Assembly: GCA_050181465.1 (NCBI GenBank)
Contig: JBFXDD010000030.1
Location: 1-54,063, forward strand
Direction of reading: 5' to 3'
DNA: 54,063 nucleotides
From: JACRLW01 sp050181465
Lineage (GTDB): Bacteria; Planctomycetota; UBA1135; UBA2386
Shown: piece by piece, positions 42,350 through 51,305 of the stretch
Layout of the letters: each line of letters begins with the position of its first letter
How positions within the stretch are numbered: the stretch's first letter is position 1
Notes under the pieces: generated by a model
Database searches by the model: none
Told to the model about the DNA's origin: nothing
What the model saw: only the letters and a program-made list of their open reading frames with translations
Translations under genes and position numbers: made by a program

Positions 42350-44083
42350 ATGAGTTCCCCACGCTTGCCTCTTCACCTCGCCCTCGCCACGTTGGCGCTC
42401 GGCGGTCTGACCTCCGCGCAGGTGGTCATCAATGAGATCCAGTACGACGACTCGGGCACCGATGATCGCGAGTATGTCGAGCTCTACAACGCTGGAAGCG
42501 GAGCCGTCGATATCTCCGGCTGGCAACTCCAGTCCATCGATCAGGTCGGCCCCAACGTGACGTACACGGTCCAGGCCGGCACGATCCTCGCTCCGGGCGG
42601 CTACTACGTCATGGGTTCCGGAGCCGTCGCCAACGTGAACCAAGTCCTGACCGGTCCCTCGGGCGGTCTGTGGGAAAACGATCAGGAGACCCTGGAGCTG
42701 CGGGACGCCAGCGGCACGATCCTGTTCGACTTCGTCGCCTACGAGACCAACAAGCTGCTCTTCGCGCGCACCGCGCAGTGGGAAGGCGAGGGTCTGTGGG
42801 GCAACCTGACCAGCACCGACGGCACGGAGACGAGTTGGTCTCGCATCGTCGACGGCCGCGACACCAACGACAACGGGCGTGACTTCCAGATCCTCTACGC
42901 AACGCCCGGCGCGACCAACAACATGGCGTCGGTGCTGCCCTACTTCGACACCTACGACAGCTACACGGTCGATCAGCCGATCCCGGGCTGGATCAACACC
43001 TTCGAGGCCCCGAAGGCGATCGATCCGCTGCAAGCCAGCCTCGAGAACCCCAACGCACTCCCGGCGGCATCCCCCGCCGGCGGCAACGCGGCGATCTTCT
43101 GGGACTCGACCGGCGGCGGTAACGGCAGCACCCTGCTGACGGCTCCGACCAACGAACTCGTGTTCGAGTGCTACATGTACTTCTCGAGCACGGCGACCCC
43201 GGCCGGGGAGTACGAGACCAGCTCCGTCCTGCTGCAGGGCGGAACCGGCACCTTCCACAACCATCCCGACCCGATCGGTGAGATCGGCACCAACGTCGGC
43301 GGCGTGTTCACCGCGAACGGCAACACCGGCGTCGGCCTCGTCTACACGCTCACCGAGAACGGCGGCAAGCTGTTCCTCGTCGACCACAACAACGGCGGTT
43401 GGGGAAGCGGAGCGGCGTCGAACGCGCGCGTCCTGGGCCAGATCAACATCACTGCCGGCGTGAACGACGGTTGGCAGCGCATCCGCATGCAGGCCTCGAA
43501 CGGCCTCGTCGAGTGCTACTTCGGCGGCACGCTCGGCCAGTTCGACGGCACGCGCATGGTCGGCGGGATCGACGGCGCCATCGGCGGAATCACCTTCGGC
43601 TACCGCGAGTTCCTCGTGAACAACGCGGCCTCGCGTCCGCCGACGATCGACTTCCTGACGATCCAGACCGGCAACGCCGTCGTCGGCCGTTTCGGCAACT
43701 CGACGCCGCACACCAGCGGAACGCCGGTGCTGGACGCATCCAGTCATCCCAACATCGCCAACCCGCACTTCGGTTTCAGCCTCTCGAGCGCACCGGCCAA
43801 CTCGTCCGCCGCGCTCATCATCGGGTTCATCCAGCTCCCGGTTCCGTTCAACCTCAGCCTGCTGGGTGCGCAGCCCGGCTCCACCCTGCTGATCTCGGCG
43901 GACATCGTGCTCACGCTCGCCACCGATGCGAACGGCAATGCGTCGTTCCCGCTCGCGATTCCGAACGCGCCGTCGCTGATCGGCGGCACCGTGTTCGGCC
44001 AAGCGTTGCCTTTCGACACCGGCTTGGGCTTCCCCCTGCCGATCTGCCAGTCGCAGGGACTCAGCGCGACGATCGGCAACTGA
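42350..44083 (+). CDS. Secreted lamin-tail-domain protein
   Basis: 577 residues. A signal peptide (residues 5-23, cleavage near LTSAQV) precedes a lamin-tail domain: VVINEIQYDDSGTDDREYVELYNAGSGAVDISGWQLQS (about 25-62) is the classic start, continuing to about residue 135. A middle beta-rich domain (about 190-450) with WINTFEAPKAIDP and GGIDGAIGGITFGYREFLVNN may be another sandwich. The last about 110 residues (FGFSLSSAPANSSAALIIGF to LSATIGN) form a module like that of the protease at 13755. Exported and probably surface-associated; partner unknown. The stop is 2 bases before repeat copy C. Confidence 0.8.
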   Translation: MSSPRLPLHLALATLALGGLTSAQVVINEIQYDDSGTDDREYVELYNAGSGAVDISGWQLQSIDQVGPNVTYTVQAGTILAPGGYYVMGSGAVANVNQVLTGPSGGLWENDQETLELRDASGTILFDFVAYETNKLLFARTAQWEGEGLWGNLTSTDGTETSWSRIVDGRDTNDNGRDFQILYATPGATNNMASVLPYFDTYDSYTVDQPIPGWINTFEAPKAIDPLQASLENPNALPAASPAGGNAAIFWDSTGGGNGSTLLTAPTNELVFECYMYFSSTATPAGEYETSSVLLQGGTGTFHNHPDPIGEIGTNVGGVFTANGNTGVGLVYTLTENGGKLFLVDHNNGGWGSGAASNARVLGQINITAGVNDGWQRIRMQASNGLVECYFGGTLGQFDGTRMVGGIDGAIGGITFGYREFLVNNAASRPPTIDFLTIQTGNAVVGRFGNSTPHTSGTPVLDASSHPNIANPHFGFSLSSAPANSSAALIIGFIQLPVPFNLSLLGAQPGSTLLISADIVLTLATDANGNASFPLAIPNAPSLIGGTVFGQALPFDTGLGFPLPICQSQGLSATIGN

Positions 44084-44085
44084 TC

Positions 44086-44175
44086 CTGGCCGCGACGACT
44101 CGTGAACGTCGCCGCAACGTCGCCGGACGCGAGTTGCGGCGATCGCAGCGAACGTTCACGACTAGTCCGGGCTAG
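44086..44175. repeat. Inverted-repeat element, copy C (minimal)
   Basis: Ends at 44086-44108 and 44153-44175 (CGTTCACGACTAGTCCGGGC, then TAG) are inverted at 18 of 23 positions and match the ends of copies A and B. A perfect inner inverted repeat TCGCCGCAAC (44109-44118) / GTTGCGGCGA (44133-44142) makes the whole element one long hairpin. It begins 2 bases after the lamin-tail gene stop. No coding capacity. Confidence 0.72.
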
Positions 44176-44200
44176 TTCGCCGCGATGGCGCGACGAAAGT

Positions 44201-44227
44201 GGGGCGCGACTCGGTCGCGCCCCTTTT
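44201..44227 (+). terminator. Rho-independent terminator
   Basis: A perfect 10-bp stem GGGGCGCGAC (44201-44210) / GTCGCGCCCC (44214-44223) with a TCG loop is followed by four T. It sits after repeat copy C and before the aminotransferase ATG at 44260. It separates the two genes and argues against the longer aminotransferase start at 44185. Confidence 0.75.
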
Positions 44228-44259
44228 CGTTCGTCTGCCGACCGTGCACGATCGGCGCC

Positions 44260-45432
44260 ATGCTCGGCGATCGCTCTCTGTTCCGCTCGCTCGCGTCGCC
44301 GTGCTATCTCAATCACGCGGCGATGTCACCGCCGAGCGATCGGGTTCGTGAGGCATGCAGCGCGGTGATCGCCGACTACGCCGCACACGGTGCGGCTGCC
44401 TGGATGCGGCACGCCCGAGAGCGCGACGTGTTGCGCGAGCGACTCGCGAGGCTGCTGAACGCAAAGCCGAGCGAGATCGGGCTCGTGCCCGGGACCAGCC
44501 ACGCGGCCTCGATGATCGGCTTGTCGATGCGCTGGCGCCCGACCGACCGACTGCTGCTCCTGCGTGGTGAGTTCCCAGCGAACGTCACTCCCTGGCTCGC
44601 CGTCGCCCGGCGCTACGGCCTCGAGGTTCGTTGGCTCGACGTCGCCGACTTCGTGCCGGGCGGGCCGGGGCTCGAGCGATTGGCTCGGGAGGTCGAGGCC
44701 GGCGTCGCGCTCGTCGCCGTGAGCATGGTCCAGTTCCAGACGGGCATGCGAATGCCGATCGAAGCCATCGCCGATCTGTGCCACGCCCGAGGCTGCCTCG
44801 TGTTCGTCGACGGGATTCAGGCTCTCGGTGCGATCCCGATCGATGTCCGCGCCGCCGAGATCGACTTTCTGGCTGCGGGGAGCCACAAGTGGCTCATGGG
44901 AGTGGAAGGTGCGGGCGTCCTGTTCGTGAGCGAATCGGCCCAGGCGGAACTGGAGCCTGCGATCGCCGGCTGGCTCAGCCACACCGAACCGCCGCGATTC
45001 CTCTTCGACGGCGCCGGACTGCTCGACTACCGCCAACCCTTGCGGCCGCGAGCCGACGTGTTCGAAGTCGGTGTCACCAACACGCTGGGCTTCGCTGCAC
45101 TGTCCGCATCGACCGCCATCCTCGAAGAGATCGGGATCGACGCCATCCATCGCCACGTGCAACCGATCCTGGATTGCTTGGAAGCAGGGTTGACGGCCCG
45201 CGGCTTCCGCTCCGTGCGCAGCAGCACGGCGAGTGCTCGCTCGAACATCCTCTCCGTGCTGCCGCCCGCGAGTCTGGGAGTGAGCTCGATCGCGAGTGCG
45301 CTCGCCGAGGAAGGCGTCGCCATCGCGACGCCGGACGGGCATCTACGCTTCTCCCCGCATTGGCCGAATGATCTCGCGCAGGCAGACTTCGCGCTCGCCG
45401 CGATGGACCGCGCGCTCACCCGGCTCGGCTGA
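44260..45432 (+). CDS. Class V aminotransferase-family PLP enzyme
   Basis: 390 residues. YLNHAAMSPPSDRVREA is the typical beginning; LVPGTSHAASMIGLSM binds PLP phosphate; VFVDGIQALGAIPIDV carries the cofactor-contacting Asp; AAGSHKWLMGVEGAGVLFVS includes the PLP Lys210. The family includes cysteine desulfurases, isopenicillin-N epimerases and kynureninases. No desulfurase Cys loop is evident, so the reaction is open. ATG 44260 is chosen because the terminator hairpin at 44201-44227 lies within any longer frame. Confidence 0.85.
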   Translation: MLGDRSLFRSLASPCYLNHAAMSPPSDRVREACSAVIADYAAHGAAAWMRHARERDVLRERLARLLNAKPSEIGLVPGTSHAASMIGLSMRWRPTDRLLLLRGEFPANVTPWLAVARRYGLEVRWLDVADFVPGGPGLERLAREVEAGVALVAVSMVQFQTGMRMPIEAIADLCHARGCLVFVDGIQALGAIPIDVRAAEIDFLAAGSHKWLMGVEGAGVLFVSESAQAELEPAIAGWLSHTEPPRFLFDGAGLLDYRQPLRPRADVFEVGVTNTLGFAALSASTAILEEIGIDAIHRHVQPILDCLEAGLTARGFRSVRSSTASARSNILSVLPPASLGVSSIASALAEEGVAIATPDGHLRFSPHWPNDLAQADFALAAMDRALTRLG

Positions 45433-45462
45433 ACGGCGAATCGGAGCGACGGCGAGACCCGG

Positions 45463-45981
45463 TCACTTCAGGAGAATCTCGCGCACCTTCGGCTCGAGCG
45501 CCTTGAGACCCGACGCCTTGCCGAGCGCAATCGCGTCCTCGGGTGACTTGCCTTCGATCATCGCGGCTCGCAACGCCATGAGTGCGCCGACTCGGTTGCT
45601 GCTTCCGCAGTAGACCATCGCCTCGCCCTGCGCGCCCTTCAGGATGGTGTCGAGTTGCTGGACCGCCTCGGGCGTGAGGTCATCCGGGCTGGCGATGGGA
45701 ATCCGATGGAATCGGACACCCGCGGCGGACGCGGCGGCCTCTTCCCATCCGGTGCCGTTCTCAGTCGCCGGCCGCAGCGAGATCACGTCGGACACACCGG
45801 TGGAGGCAATCGCTGCGAATTGCTTGGCGTCGGGCTGACCCGAGCAGTGCACGCCGGCGACCGCAGTCGACGAATTGGAAATCCCGAGTGAGGTGAAGGG
45901 GGCGGAAGGCCCGGTCGACGCTGTCGAACAAGCCGACAGCGCAATGACCAAAGCTGCGAGGCTGGTAGAAAAGATGCGCAT
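45463..45981 (-). CDS. Lipoprotein with DUF442/BLH-like phosphatase domain
   Basis: 172 residues. A lipobox LSAC (Cys18) follows a basic N-terminus. The domain from about residue 42 reads CSGQPDAKQFAAIASTGVSDVISLRPATENGTGWEE and later VYCGSSNRVGALMALRAAMIEGKSPEDAIALG. The GQP/L-x-x-LR start and the C-x4-R loop match the DUF442/beta-lactamase-hydrolase-like group, relatives of protein tyrosine phosphatases. Catalysis would need the Cys and Arg of CGSSNR. Targeted to the envelope; function otherwise unknown. It converges with the aminotransferase gene. Confidence 0.7.
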   Translation of the reverse strand: MRIFSTSLAALVIALSACSTASTGPSAPFTSLGISNSSTAVAGVHCSGQPDAKQFAAIASTGVSDVISLRPATENGTGWEEAAASAAGVRFHRIPIASPDDLTPEAVQQLDTILKGAQGEAMVYCGSSNRVGALMALRAAMIEGKSPEDAIALGKASGLKALEPKVREILLK

Positions 45982-46205
45982 GGAGTCCTCACTATGCCCC
46001 CATCACGAGGTCGGGCAACCCGTCGCCGCTGTGTTCGCTGACTTCGTGATCGAAGCCAGCCACACCGAACCGCGCTGGAGCCCCCGATGCTCGGATGCCG
46101 ATGGAGTCCGAGCGAACGCCGCCCGCGCCGATGTCCCAGCCGAACTTCATCGCTTCGGTGAGCTATGCTCGCGACGACGCGAGGTCTGACCGTACTCGCG
46201 AGACC

Positions 46206-47159
46206 ATGACCTCTCCGCGAGCGGCCGCCGCGCCCATGCGTCCTCCTCAGCCCCCAGCTCCGGTAGTGAGCGTCGGGCTGCCGGTCTACAACGGCGGTCG
46301 CTACCTGCGACAGTCGCTGCGTTGCCTGCTCGAGCAGGACTTTCGAGACTTCGAGATCGTCATCAGCGACAACGCATCGACTGACGACACTGCAGCCATC
46401 TGCACGGAGTTCGCTGCCGCAGACCCGCGAGTCCGTTACTTCCGCAGCGATCTGAACCAGGGCGCGGCATGGAACTACAACCGCGTCTTCGAACTGTCGC
46501 GAGGGCGCTACTTCCGGTGGGCGGCAGCGGACGACTTCGTGGCCAAGGATGCGCTGCGTCTGTGCCTCGAGCGCCTGCGGAGCGATCCGAAGTGCGTGCT
46601 CGCCTTTCCCCGGACCGAGATCGTCGACGACCAGGGCAACTCGCTCGAGACCTATCAGGACGGGCTGGACATCCAGGACGACAACCCAGCCAGGCGAGTC
46701 GGCATCCTTCTTCGCAAGACCCGCGAGTGCAACGCGGTGTTCGGCCTCATCGACTCCAACGCGCTGAGCACCACGGGGCTCATCGGTCGGTTCGCCGGCT
46801 CCGATCACATCTTGCTCGCTGAGCTCGCGATGCGCGGCCGCTTCGCCGAGGTCTCCGCCACGGTTTTCTACCGCCGCACCCATCCGGCCGCTTCGAGCTA
46901 CGACAAGAGCGTCGCACGACAGCGCGAGTTCTATGACCCGCTGAAGCTCGTCCCCGACTTCGAACGCAACTGTCGATACAAGACTTGGCACCAGTTCAAG
47001 CAGAGCTGGCGAGCCGTCGGTCGTTCCGGACTTCGCTTCGGCGACCGCTTGCGTTGCTACCTCACGATCGCTCACGTCGCGATCGAATCTCGTCGCCACA
47101 TCTGGCGAGAGTTTCGCGGCAAGCGCACGACCGCGGGTGAGCCGGCCACAGCGCCATGA
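46206..47159 (+). CDS. GT2-family glycosyltransferase
   Basis: 317 residues from ATG 46206 (ATG 46236 also possible; a longer in-frame start at 46095 lacks conserved sequence). VVSVGLPVYNGGRYLRQSLRCLLEQ is the GT-A start; FEIVISDNASTDDT gives the first Asp motif and RWAAADDFVAKDALR the DxD-type metal site. A C-terminal helical part follows. It is the first gene of the ABC-export cluster and overlaps the permease start (ATGA). It likely adds a sugar to a lipid-linked surface glycan. Confidence 0.85.
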   Translation: MTSPRAAAAPMRPPQPPAPVVSVGLPVYNGGRYLRQSLRCLLEQDFRDFEIVISDNASTDDTAAICTEFAAADPRVRYFRSDLNQGAAWNYNRVFELSRGRYFRWAAADDFVAKDALRLCLERLRSDPKCVLAFPRTEIVDDQGNSLETYQDGLDIQDDNPARRVGILLRKTRECNAVFGLIDSNALSTTGLIGRFAGSDHILLAELAMRGRFAEVSATVFYRRTHPAASSYDKSVARQREFYDPLKLVPDFERNCRYKTWHQFKQSWRAVGRSGLRFGDRLRCYLTIAHVAIESRRHIWREFRGKRTTAGEPATAP

Positions 47160-47947
47160 GCCAGGCACGCAACGAACTCTGGGAGCACCGGGAGCTGTTC
47201 TGGTTCTTCGTGTGGCGCGACGTCAAGGTGCGCTACAAGCAGACCGCGCTTGGCGCGGCATGGGCCGTGCTGCAACCGCTGATGACGTCGATCGTCTTCT
47301 TGATGATCGGGCGAATGGCGAGCCTGCCGACCGAGGGACTGCCCCCGATCGTGTTCTGGTTCGCAGCGCTGGTGCCCTGGACCTACTTCGCGAACGCCTT
47401 CCAAGGCGCCGGACAGAGTCTCATCAGCAATTCGCAACTCCTGACCAAGGTCTGGTTCCCCCGCGTCACCTTGCCGGCAGCACCGGTGATCGCCGGTCTA
47501 CTCGACTTCGCCATCGCGACCGCGGTTCTGCTGGGGCTTCTCGTCTTTCACGGCGTCTTGCCGTCGCCGTGGATCCTCCTGTGGCCGCTGCTCACGCTGC
47601 TGACCGCCGCCACAGCGCTCGGCTTCGGACTGCTGGCCGCGGCGTGGAACGTGAAGTATCGCGACGTGAAGTACGCGCTGCCCTTCCTGGTGCAGTTCTG
47701 GATGTTCGCATCCCCGGTCCTGTGGTCGTGGGACCAAGTCCGCGCGCAGTCACCGGACTGGCTCCGCGTCATGCTGCACCTCAATCCGATGTGCGGGATC
47801 ATCGATGCGTTCCGCGGCAGTCTCATGGGTGCTGCGCACATCGATTGGGTGGCACTTGCGAGTTCGACCGGTGTCAGCGCGATCGTCTTGGTCGTCGGGC
47901 TCGCGCACTTCCACCGCGCCGAACGCGCCTTCGCTGACGTGATCTGA
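47156..47947 (+). CDS. ABC-2 type polysaccharide export permease (Wzm-like)
   Basis: 263 residues with six membrane spans. ELFWFFVWRDVKVRYKQTALGAAWAVLQPLM is the conserved amphipathic entry segment of Wzm/TagG permeases. LIFVPWTYFANA-like features (WFAALVPWTYFANAFQGAGQSLISNSQLLTKVWFPR) also fit. It starts inside the GT2 stop codon (ATGA) and ends 2 bases before the ATPase gene. With Wzt it would export a finished glycan across the inner membrane. Confidence 0.92.
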   Translation: MSQARNELWEHRELFWFFVWRDVKVRYKQTALGAAWAVLQPLMTSIVFLMIGRMASLPTEGLPPIVFWFAALVPWTYFANAFQGAGQSLISNSQLLTKVWFPRVTLPAAPVIAGLLDFAIATAVLLGLLVFHGVLPSPWILLWPLLTLLTAATALGFGLLAAAWNVKYRDVKYALPFLVQFWMFASPVLWSWDQVRAQSPDWLRVMLHLNPMCGIIDAFRGSLMGAAHIDWVALASSTGVSAIVLVVGLAHFHRAERAFADVI

Positions 47948-47949
47948 CG

Positions 47950-49194
47950 ATGAGCGCGCCCGCGATCGAAGTCTCGAAACTCGCCAAGCGCTACCGCCTC
48001 GGCCAGCACCTCGGCGAGACGATGCTGCGTGAGGCAGTGACTCGGTGGTTGCTCCGCAAAGCACCTGCCGACGCCGACACCTCGCGCGACCTGTGGGCGC
48101 TGCGCGACGTCAGCTTCTCGGTCCAGCCCGGAGAGGTTCTCGGTCTCGTCGGCCGCAACGGCGCCGGCAAGAGCACCTTGCTCAAGGTCCTGTCGCGGAT
48201 CACGAGCCCCACCGCCGGCACGATCGAAGTACGCGGCCGCCTCGCGTCGCTCCTCGAAGTCGGCACCGGCTTCCACGACGAACTCACCGGTCGCGAGAAC
48301 ATCTACCTCAACGGTTCGATCCTGGGCATGAAGCGACGCGACATCGACGCGCGCCTGGATGCGATCGTCCACTTCAGCGGCGTCGAGCGTTTCCTCGAGA
48401 CGCCGATCAAGCGCTACTCGAGTGGCATGAGGTTGCGGCTCGGATTCGCGGTCGCGGCACACCTCGAACCCGAGATCCTGCTGGTCGACGAGGTCCTCGC
48501 GGTCGGCGACGCAGAGTTCCAGCGCAAGTGTTTGGACGCGATGTCGGACCTTCGCTCCGGCGGACGCACGGTCCTCTTCGTGTCACACAACATGGCAGCG
48601 GTCGAGCACCTGTGCTCTCGCGCGCTGTGGATCGACCAGGGCGTCGTTCGCCAGGACGGGACGGCGACGGATGTGATCCGCGCCTACCTCGCCACGTTCG
48701 GCACCGGTCAGGGCACGAGCATCGACTTGGCCGCGAACGACAATCGGCGCGGCGATGGTCGAATCCGTTTCACGTCGCTCGACGTCCTCGACTCCTCCGG
48801 CGCGCCCTTGCCCCTCTTGCGCGCGGGTGAAGGTCTTCGCCTGCGCATCGGCTACGAAGTCAACGAGCCGATCGAGGAGCCGCACTTCGGGGTCGAGATT
48901 CACACCGAACTCGGCACGCGCGTCACCGAGATGAGCACGTGGGGCTGCGGACACGAGATTCCTCGCGCCGAGGTCGGCCGTCATTCGATCACGCTCGAGA
49001 TCTCGTCGCTCAACCTGATGCCGGGACGCTACTACCTGTCGCTATGGTGTGAGCGACCGGGCCCGGTCCACTTCGACGTCCTGGATCGCTGCGCGGCACT
49101 CGACGTCGAGACCGCGAACGTCTACGGCTCGGGCCGCGGGATCGACGGCCGGCTCGGCGTCATCTTCGTCCCATGCCGTTGGATCGGACCGTGA
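47950..49194 (+). CDS. ABC polysaccharide export ATPase with C-terminal recognition domain (Wzt-like)
   Basis: 414 residues. Walker A GRNGAGKST (about 65-73), signature KRYSSGMRLRLGFA, Walker B EILLVDEVLAVGD, and the H-loop SHNMAAV are intact. LASLLEVGTGFHDELTGRENIYLNG is typical of Wzt/TagH ATPases. After residue about 255 a beta-sandwich follows (FTSLDVLDSSGAPLPLLRAGEGLRLRIGYEVNEP), which matches Wzt C-terminal domains. By family knowledge such domains recognise the glycan's terminal sugar before export. The gene is 2 bases after the permease and overlaps the next gene's start by 4 bases. Confidence 0.92.
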   Translation: MSAPAIEVSKLAKRYRLGQHLGETMLREAVTRWLLRKAPADADTSRDLWALRDVSFSVQPGEVLGLVGRNGAGKSTLLKVLSRITSPTAGTIEVRGRLASLLEVGTGFHDELTGRENIYLNGSILGMKRRDIDARLDAIVHFSGVERFLETPIKRYSSGMRLRLGFAVAAHLEPEILLVDEVLAVGDAEFQRKCLDAMSDLRSGGRTVLFVSHNMAAVEHLCSRALWIDQGVVRQDGTATDVIRAYLATFGTGQGTSIDLAANDNRRGDGRIRFTSLDVLDSSGAPLPLLRAGEGLRLRIGYEVNEPIEEPHFGVEIHTELGTRVTEMSTWGCGHEIPRAEVGRHSITLEISSLNLMPGRYYLSLWCERPGPVHFDVLDRCAALDVETANVYGSGRGIDGRLGVIFVPCRWIGP

Positions 49195-50438
49195 GCGCGC
49201 GCCCCACGCGGATCGCCTTCGTCAACCAGCCCTGGAATCCGTTCCTCCCGCCGGTGGAAGCCGGCTCGATCGCGATCTGGAACGATCGAGTGTCGCGCTG
49301 TCTCGCGACGCTGCCCGATCATGAGATCCATGTCCTCGGGGGGACGAAATCGAAGGCGATCACGCGACGGAGCGCGGCGGGACTGCACCACACCGCGATC
49401 CCGATCGGTCGCCCCTTCGCGCGATTCGCGACCCGCGCCGACTACGAATCGCTCGAGCCACGGCTGTTGCACCGCTCTGCGTGGCCGCTGTGGACCCGCG
49501 GGATTCGCGAGTGCCTCGCGCAACTGGACCCGGACGTCGTGCACGTCCACAACCTCGCCCAGCTTGCTGCCTCGGTCCGCAGTGTGGTGCCGCGTGCCCG
49601 CATCGTCGTGCACATGCACTGCGAATGGTTGTCCCAACTCGATCCGCGCTGGACTCGCGAACTGCTGCGATCGGTCGATGTGGTGTACGGCTGCAGCTCC
49701 GTCGTGGTGGATGCCGCCCGTCGTGTCCACCCAGGCTTCGGCGACAACTTGCGCGTGATTCCGAACGGCGTGGATGTCGCCGGCTTCGCGCCGGGCACTC
49801 CACCCCAACGGGAACTCGACCCGTCGAAGCCGCCCGTCTTTCTGTTCGTCGGTCGGATTTCCCCGGAGAAAGGCCTGCATGTGCTGATCGAGGCCTTCGC
49901 CGTCGTGTTGCGCTCGCATCCGAATGCGCGACTGAAGATCGTCGGCCCGCACGCGGTGACGTCGCGCGAGTTGCTGATCGACCTGAGCGACGACCCGAAG
50001 GTGCGCGCATTGGCCTCGTTCTGTGACGGCGACTATCTCGAGCACCTGAAGCGACTCGCAGCTCCGCTCGGCTCGAGCGTGACGTTCACCGGCCCGGCAG
50101 CGCAGACTGATCTGCCGGCCTTGTATGCGAACGCGACGATCGTCGTGCAGCCATCGCTATACGAGTCCTTCGGGATGCCGATTCTGGAGGCCATGGCTTC
50201 GAGTCGCACCGTGATCGCAACTCGCGCCGGCGGCATGCAGGACCTGGTGAACGACGGCGTGGACGGGATCTTGGTCGAGTCGGGCTCCGCCTCGTCGCTG
50301 GCAGCGGCCATGGTTCGGCTCCTCGACGAACCGGGCCTGCGCGAGAGTCTCGCGCTGGAAGGTCGTCGCCGCGTCGCTGAGCAGTTCGACTGGTCGAAGG
50401 TCGCCGCGCTCGCGCACGAGGGATATCGCCTGCGATGA
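49191..50438 (+). CDS. GT4-family glycosyltransferase
   Basis: 415 residues from GTG 49191, which overlaps the ATPase TGA (GTGA). ATG 49173 in the same frame is an alternative. IAFVNQPWNPFLPPVEAGSIAIW is the N-terminal domain start; VFLFVGRISPEKGLHVLIEAFAVV opens the C-terminal domain; PSLYESFGMPILEAMASSRTVIATRAGGMQDLVNDGVDGILVE is the donor-binding signature with the catalytic E-x7-E. Likely uses a nucleotide sugar to extend the exported glycan. Its stop overlaps the deacetylase start (ATGA). Confidence 0.88.
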   Translation: MSARPTRIAFVNQPWNPFLPPVEAGSIAIWNDRVSRCLATLPDHEIHVLGGTKSKAITRRSAAGLHHTAIPIGRPFARFATRADYESLEPRLLHRSAWPLWTRGIRECLAQLDPDVVHVHNLAQLAASVRSVVPRARIVVHMHCEWLSQLDPRWTRELLRSVDVVYGCSSVVVDAARRVHPGFGDNLRVIPNGVDVAGFAPGTPPQRELDPSKPPVFLFVGRISPEKGLHVLIEAFAVVLRSHPNARLKIVGPHAVTSRELLIDLSDDPKVRALASFCDGDYLEHLKRLAAPLGSSVTFTGPAAQTDLPALYANATIVVQPSLYESFGMPILEAMASSRTVIATRAGGMQDLVNDGVDGILVESGSASSLAAAMVRLLDEPGLRESLALEGRRRVAEQFDWSKVAALAHEGYRLR

Positions 50439-51271
50439 AGGCGCTCCTGCCGCAGTGGTCGAGATCACGCCGCGAGCGCGCCGTCGCTCGTATGGAAGTC
50501 GAGATACAAGAGCGCGTACGGCTGGTCGCCGACTCGGAGCTCGGTCGCGACACGCTGGTCGTCGCTCCTCATCCCGACGACGAGACTTTGGGCTGCGGCG
50601 GCACCATCGCCAGGCTCCGCGCGCTCGGCGCGCGCGTGGATGTCGTGGTGTGCACGGACGGTTCGCGTTCCCATCGCCATCTCATGCCGCCAGGGGAGCT
50701 TCGGACACGCCGCGCGGAGGAGGTCGTGCGGGCGTGCGCCGTGTTGGGTGTCGAGAGGGCGCACGTCCATCGCCTGGGGATCGAGGACGGCGAGCTCGCA
50801 GGTCACGAAATGGACGCCGCAAAGGCGATCGCCGAGATCCTGGCGACCGGCTCGTTTCAGCGGGTCGTCCTTCCCTTCTTGGACGACGGTGTGGCCGATC
50901 ACGAGGCGGCCCATCGCGCGGGCTTTTCGGCGATGACTCTCGCGCACAACGCCCGCGGTTGCGAGCTTTGGGAATATCCCATCTGGCTGTGGAATCGCTG
51001 GCCCTTCGGCGACGACCCCGGCTATGGGATCGCGGGGCGCCTGCAGGCGTGGCGGCGCCACCGCGCTGCCGCCCGTGCGTTGCGGCGGATCGACCGGGCG
51101 GTCTCCATCGAGGATCGTCTGCCGCTCAAACGTGCGGCACTCGCGGAGCACGTGACTCAGACCGTTCGTCTTGACGGCAACCCGGATTGGCGCGTGCTCG
51201 CAGACGTTGCCGACGGTGCATGGTTGCGACGTCTCCTGGCTGAGAAGGAATACTTCGCCGCACGTTCGTGA
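50435..51271 (+). CDS. PIG-L-family deacetylase
   Basis: 278 residues. VVAPHPDDETLGCGGTIARLRALGA is the family zinc/catalytic motif (HPDDE); DDGVADHEAAHRA supplies the second metal His and surrounding residues. The family removes acetyl groups from GlcNAc-like sugars (PIG-L, MshB, BshB). Adjacent GT4 plus PIG-L pairs occur both in thiol-sugar synthesis and in glycan clusters; placement in an ABC-export operon favours a glycan precursor. It starts with an ATGA overlap with the GT4 gene. Confidence 0.88.
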   Translation: MKALLPQWSRSRRERAVARMEVEIQERVRLVADSELGRDTLVVAPHPDDETLGCGGTIARLRALGARVDVVVCTDGSRSHRHLMPPGELRTRRAEEVVRACAVLGVERAHVHRLGIEDGELAGHEMDAAKAIAEILATGSFQRVVLPFLDDGVADHEAAHRAGFSAMTLAHNARGCELWEYPIWLWNRWPFGDDPGYGIAGRLQAWRRHRAAARALRRIDRAVSIEDRLPLKRAALAEHVTQTVRLDGNPDWRVLADVADGAWLRRLLAEKEYFAARS

Positions 51272-51305
51272 GCCACGGCACCGCTATCCTCCCCGACGCG
51301 CATCG

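Noticed and set aside
42203..44002. A 600-residue N-terminal extension of the hydrolase open frame
   Set aside because: It is antisense to the lamin-tail gene with a signal peptide and known domain; the hydrolase has its own signal-type start at 42202.
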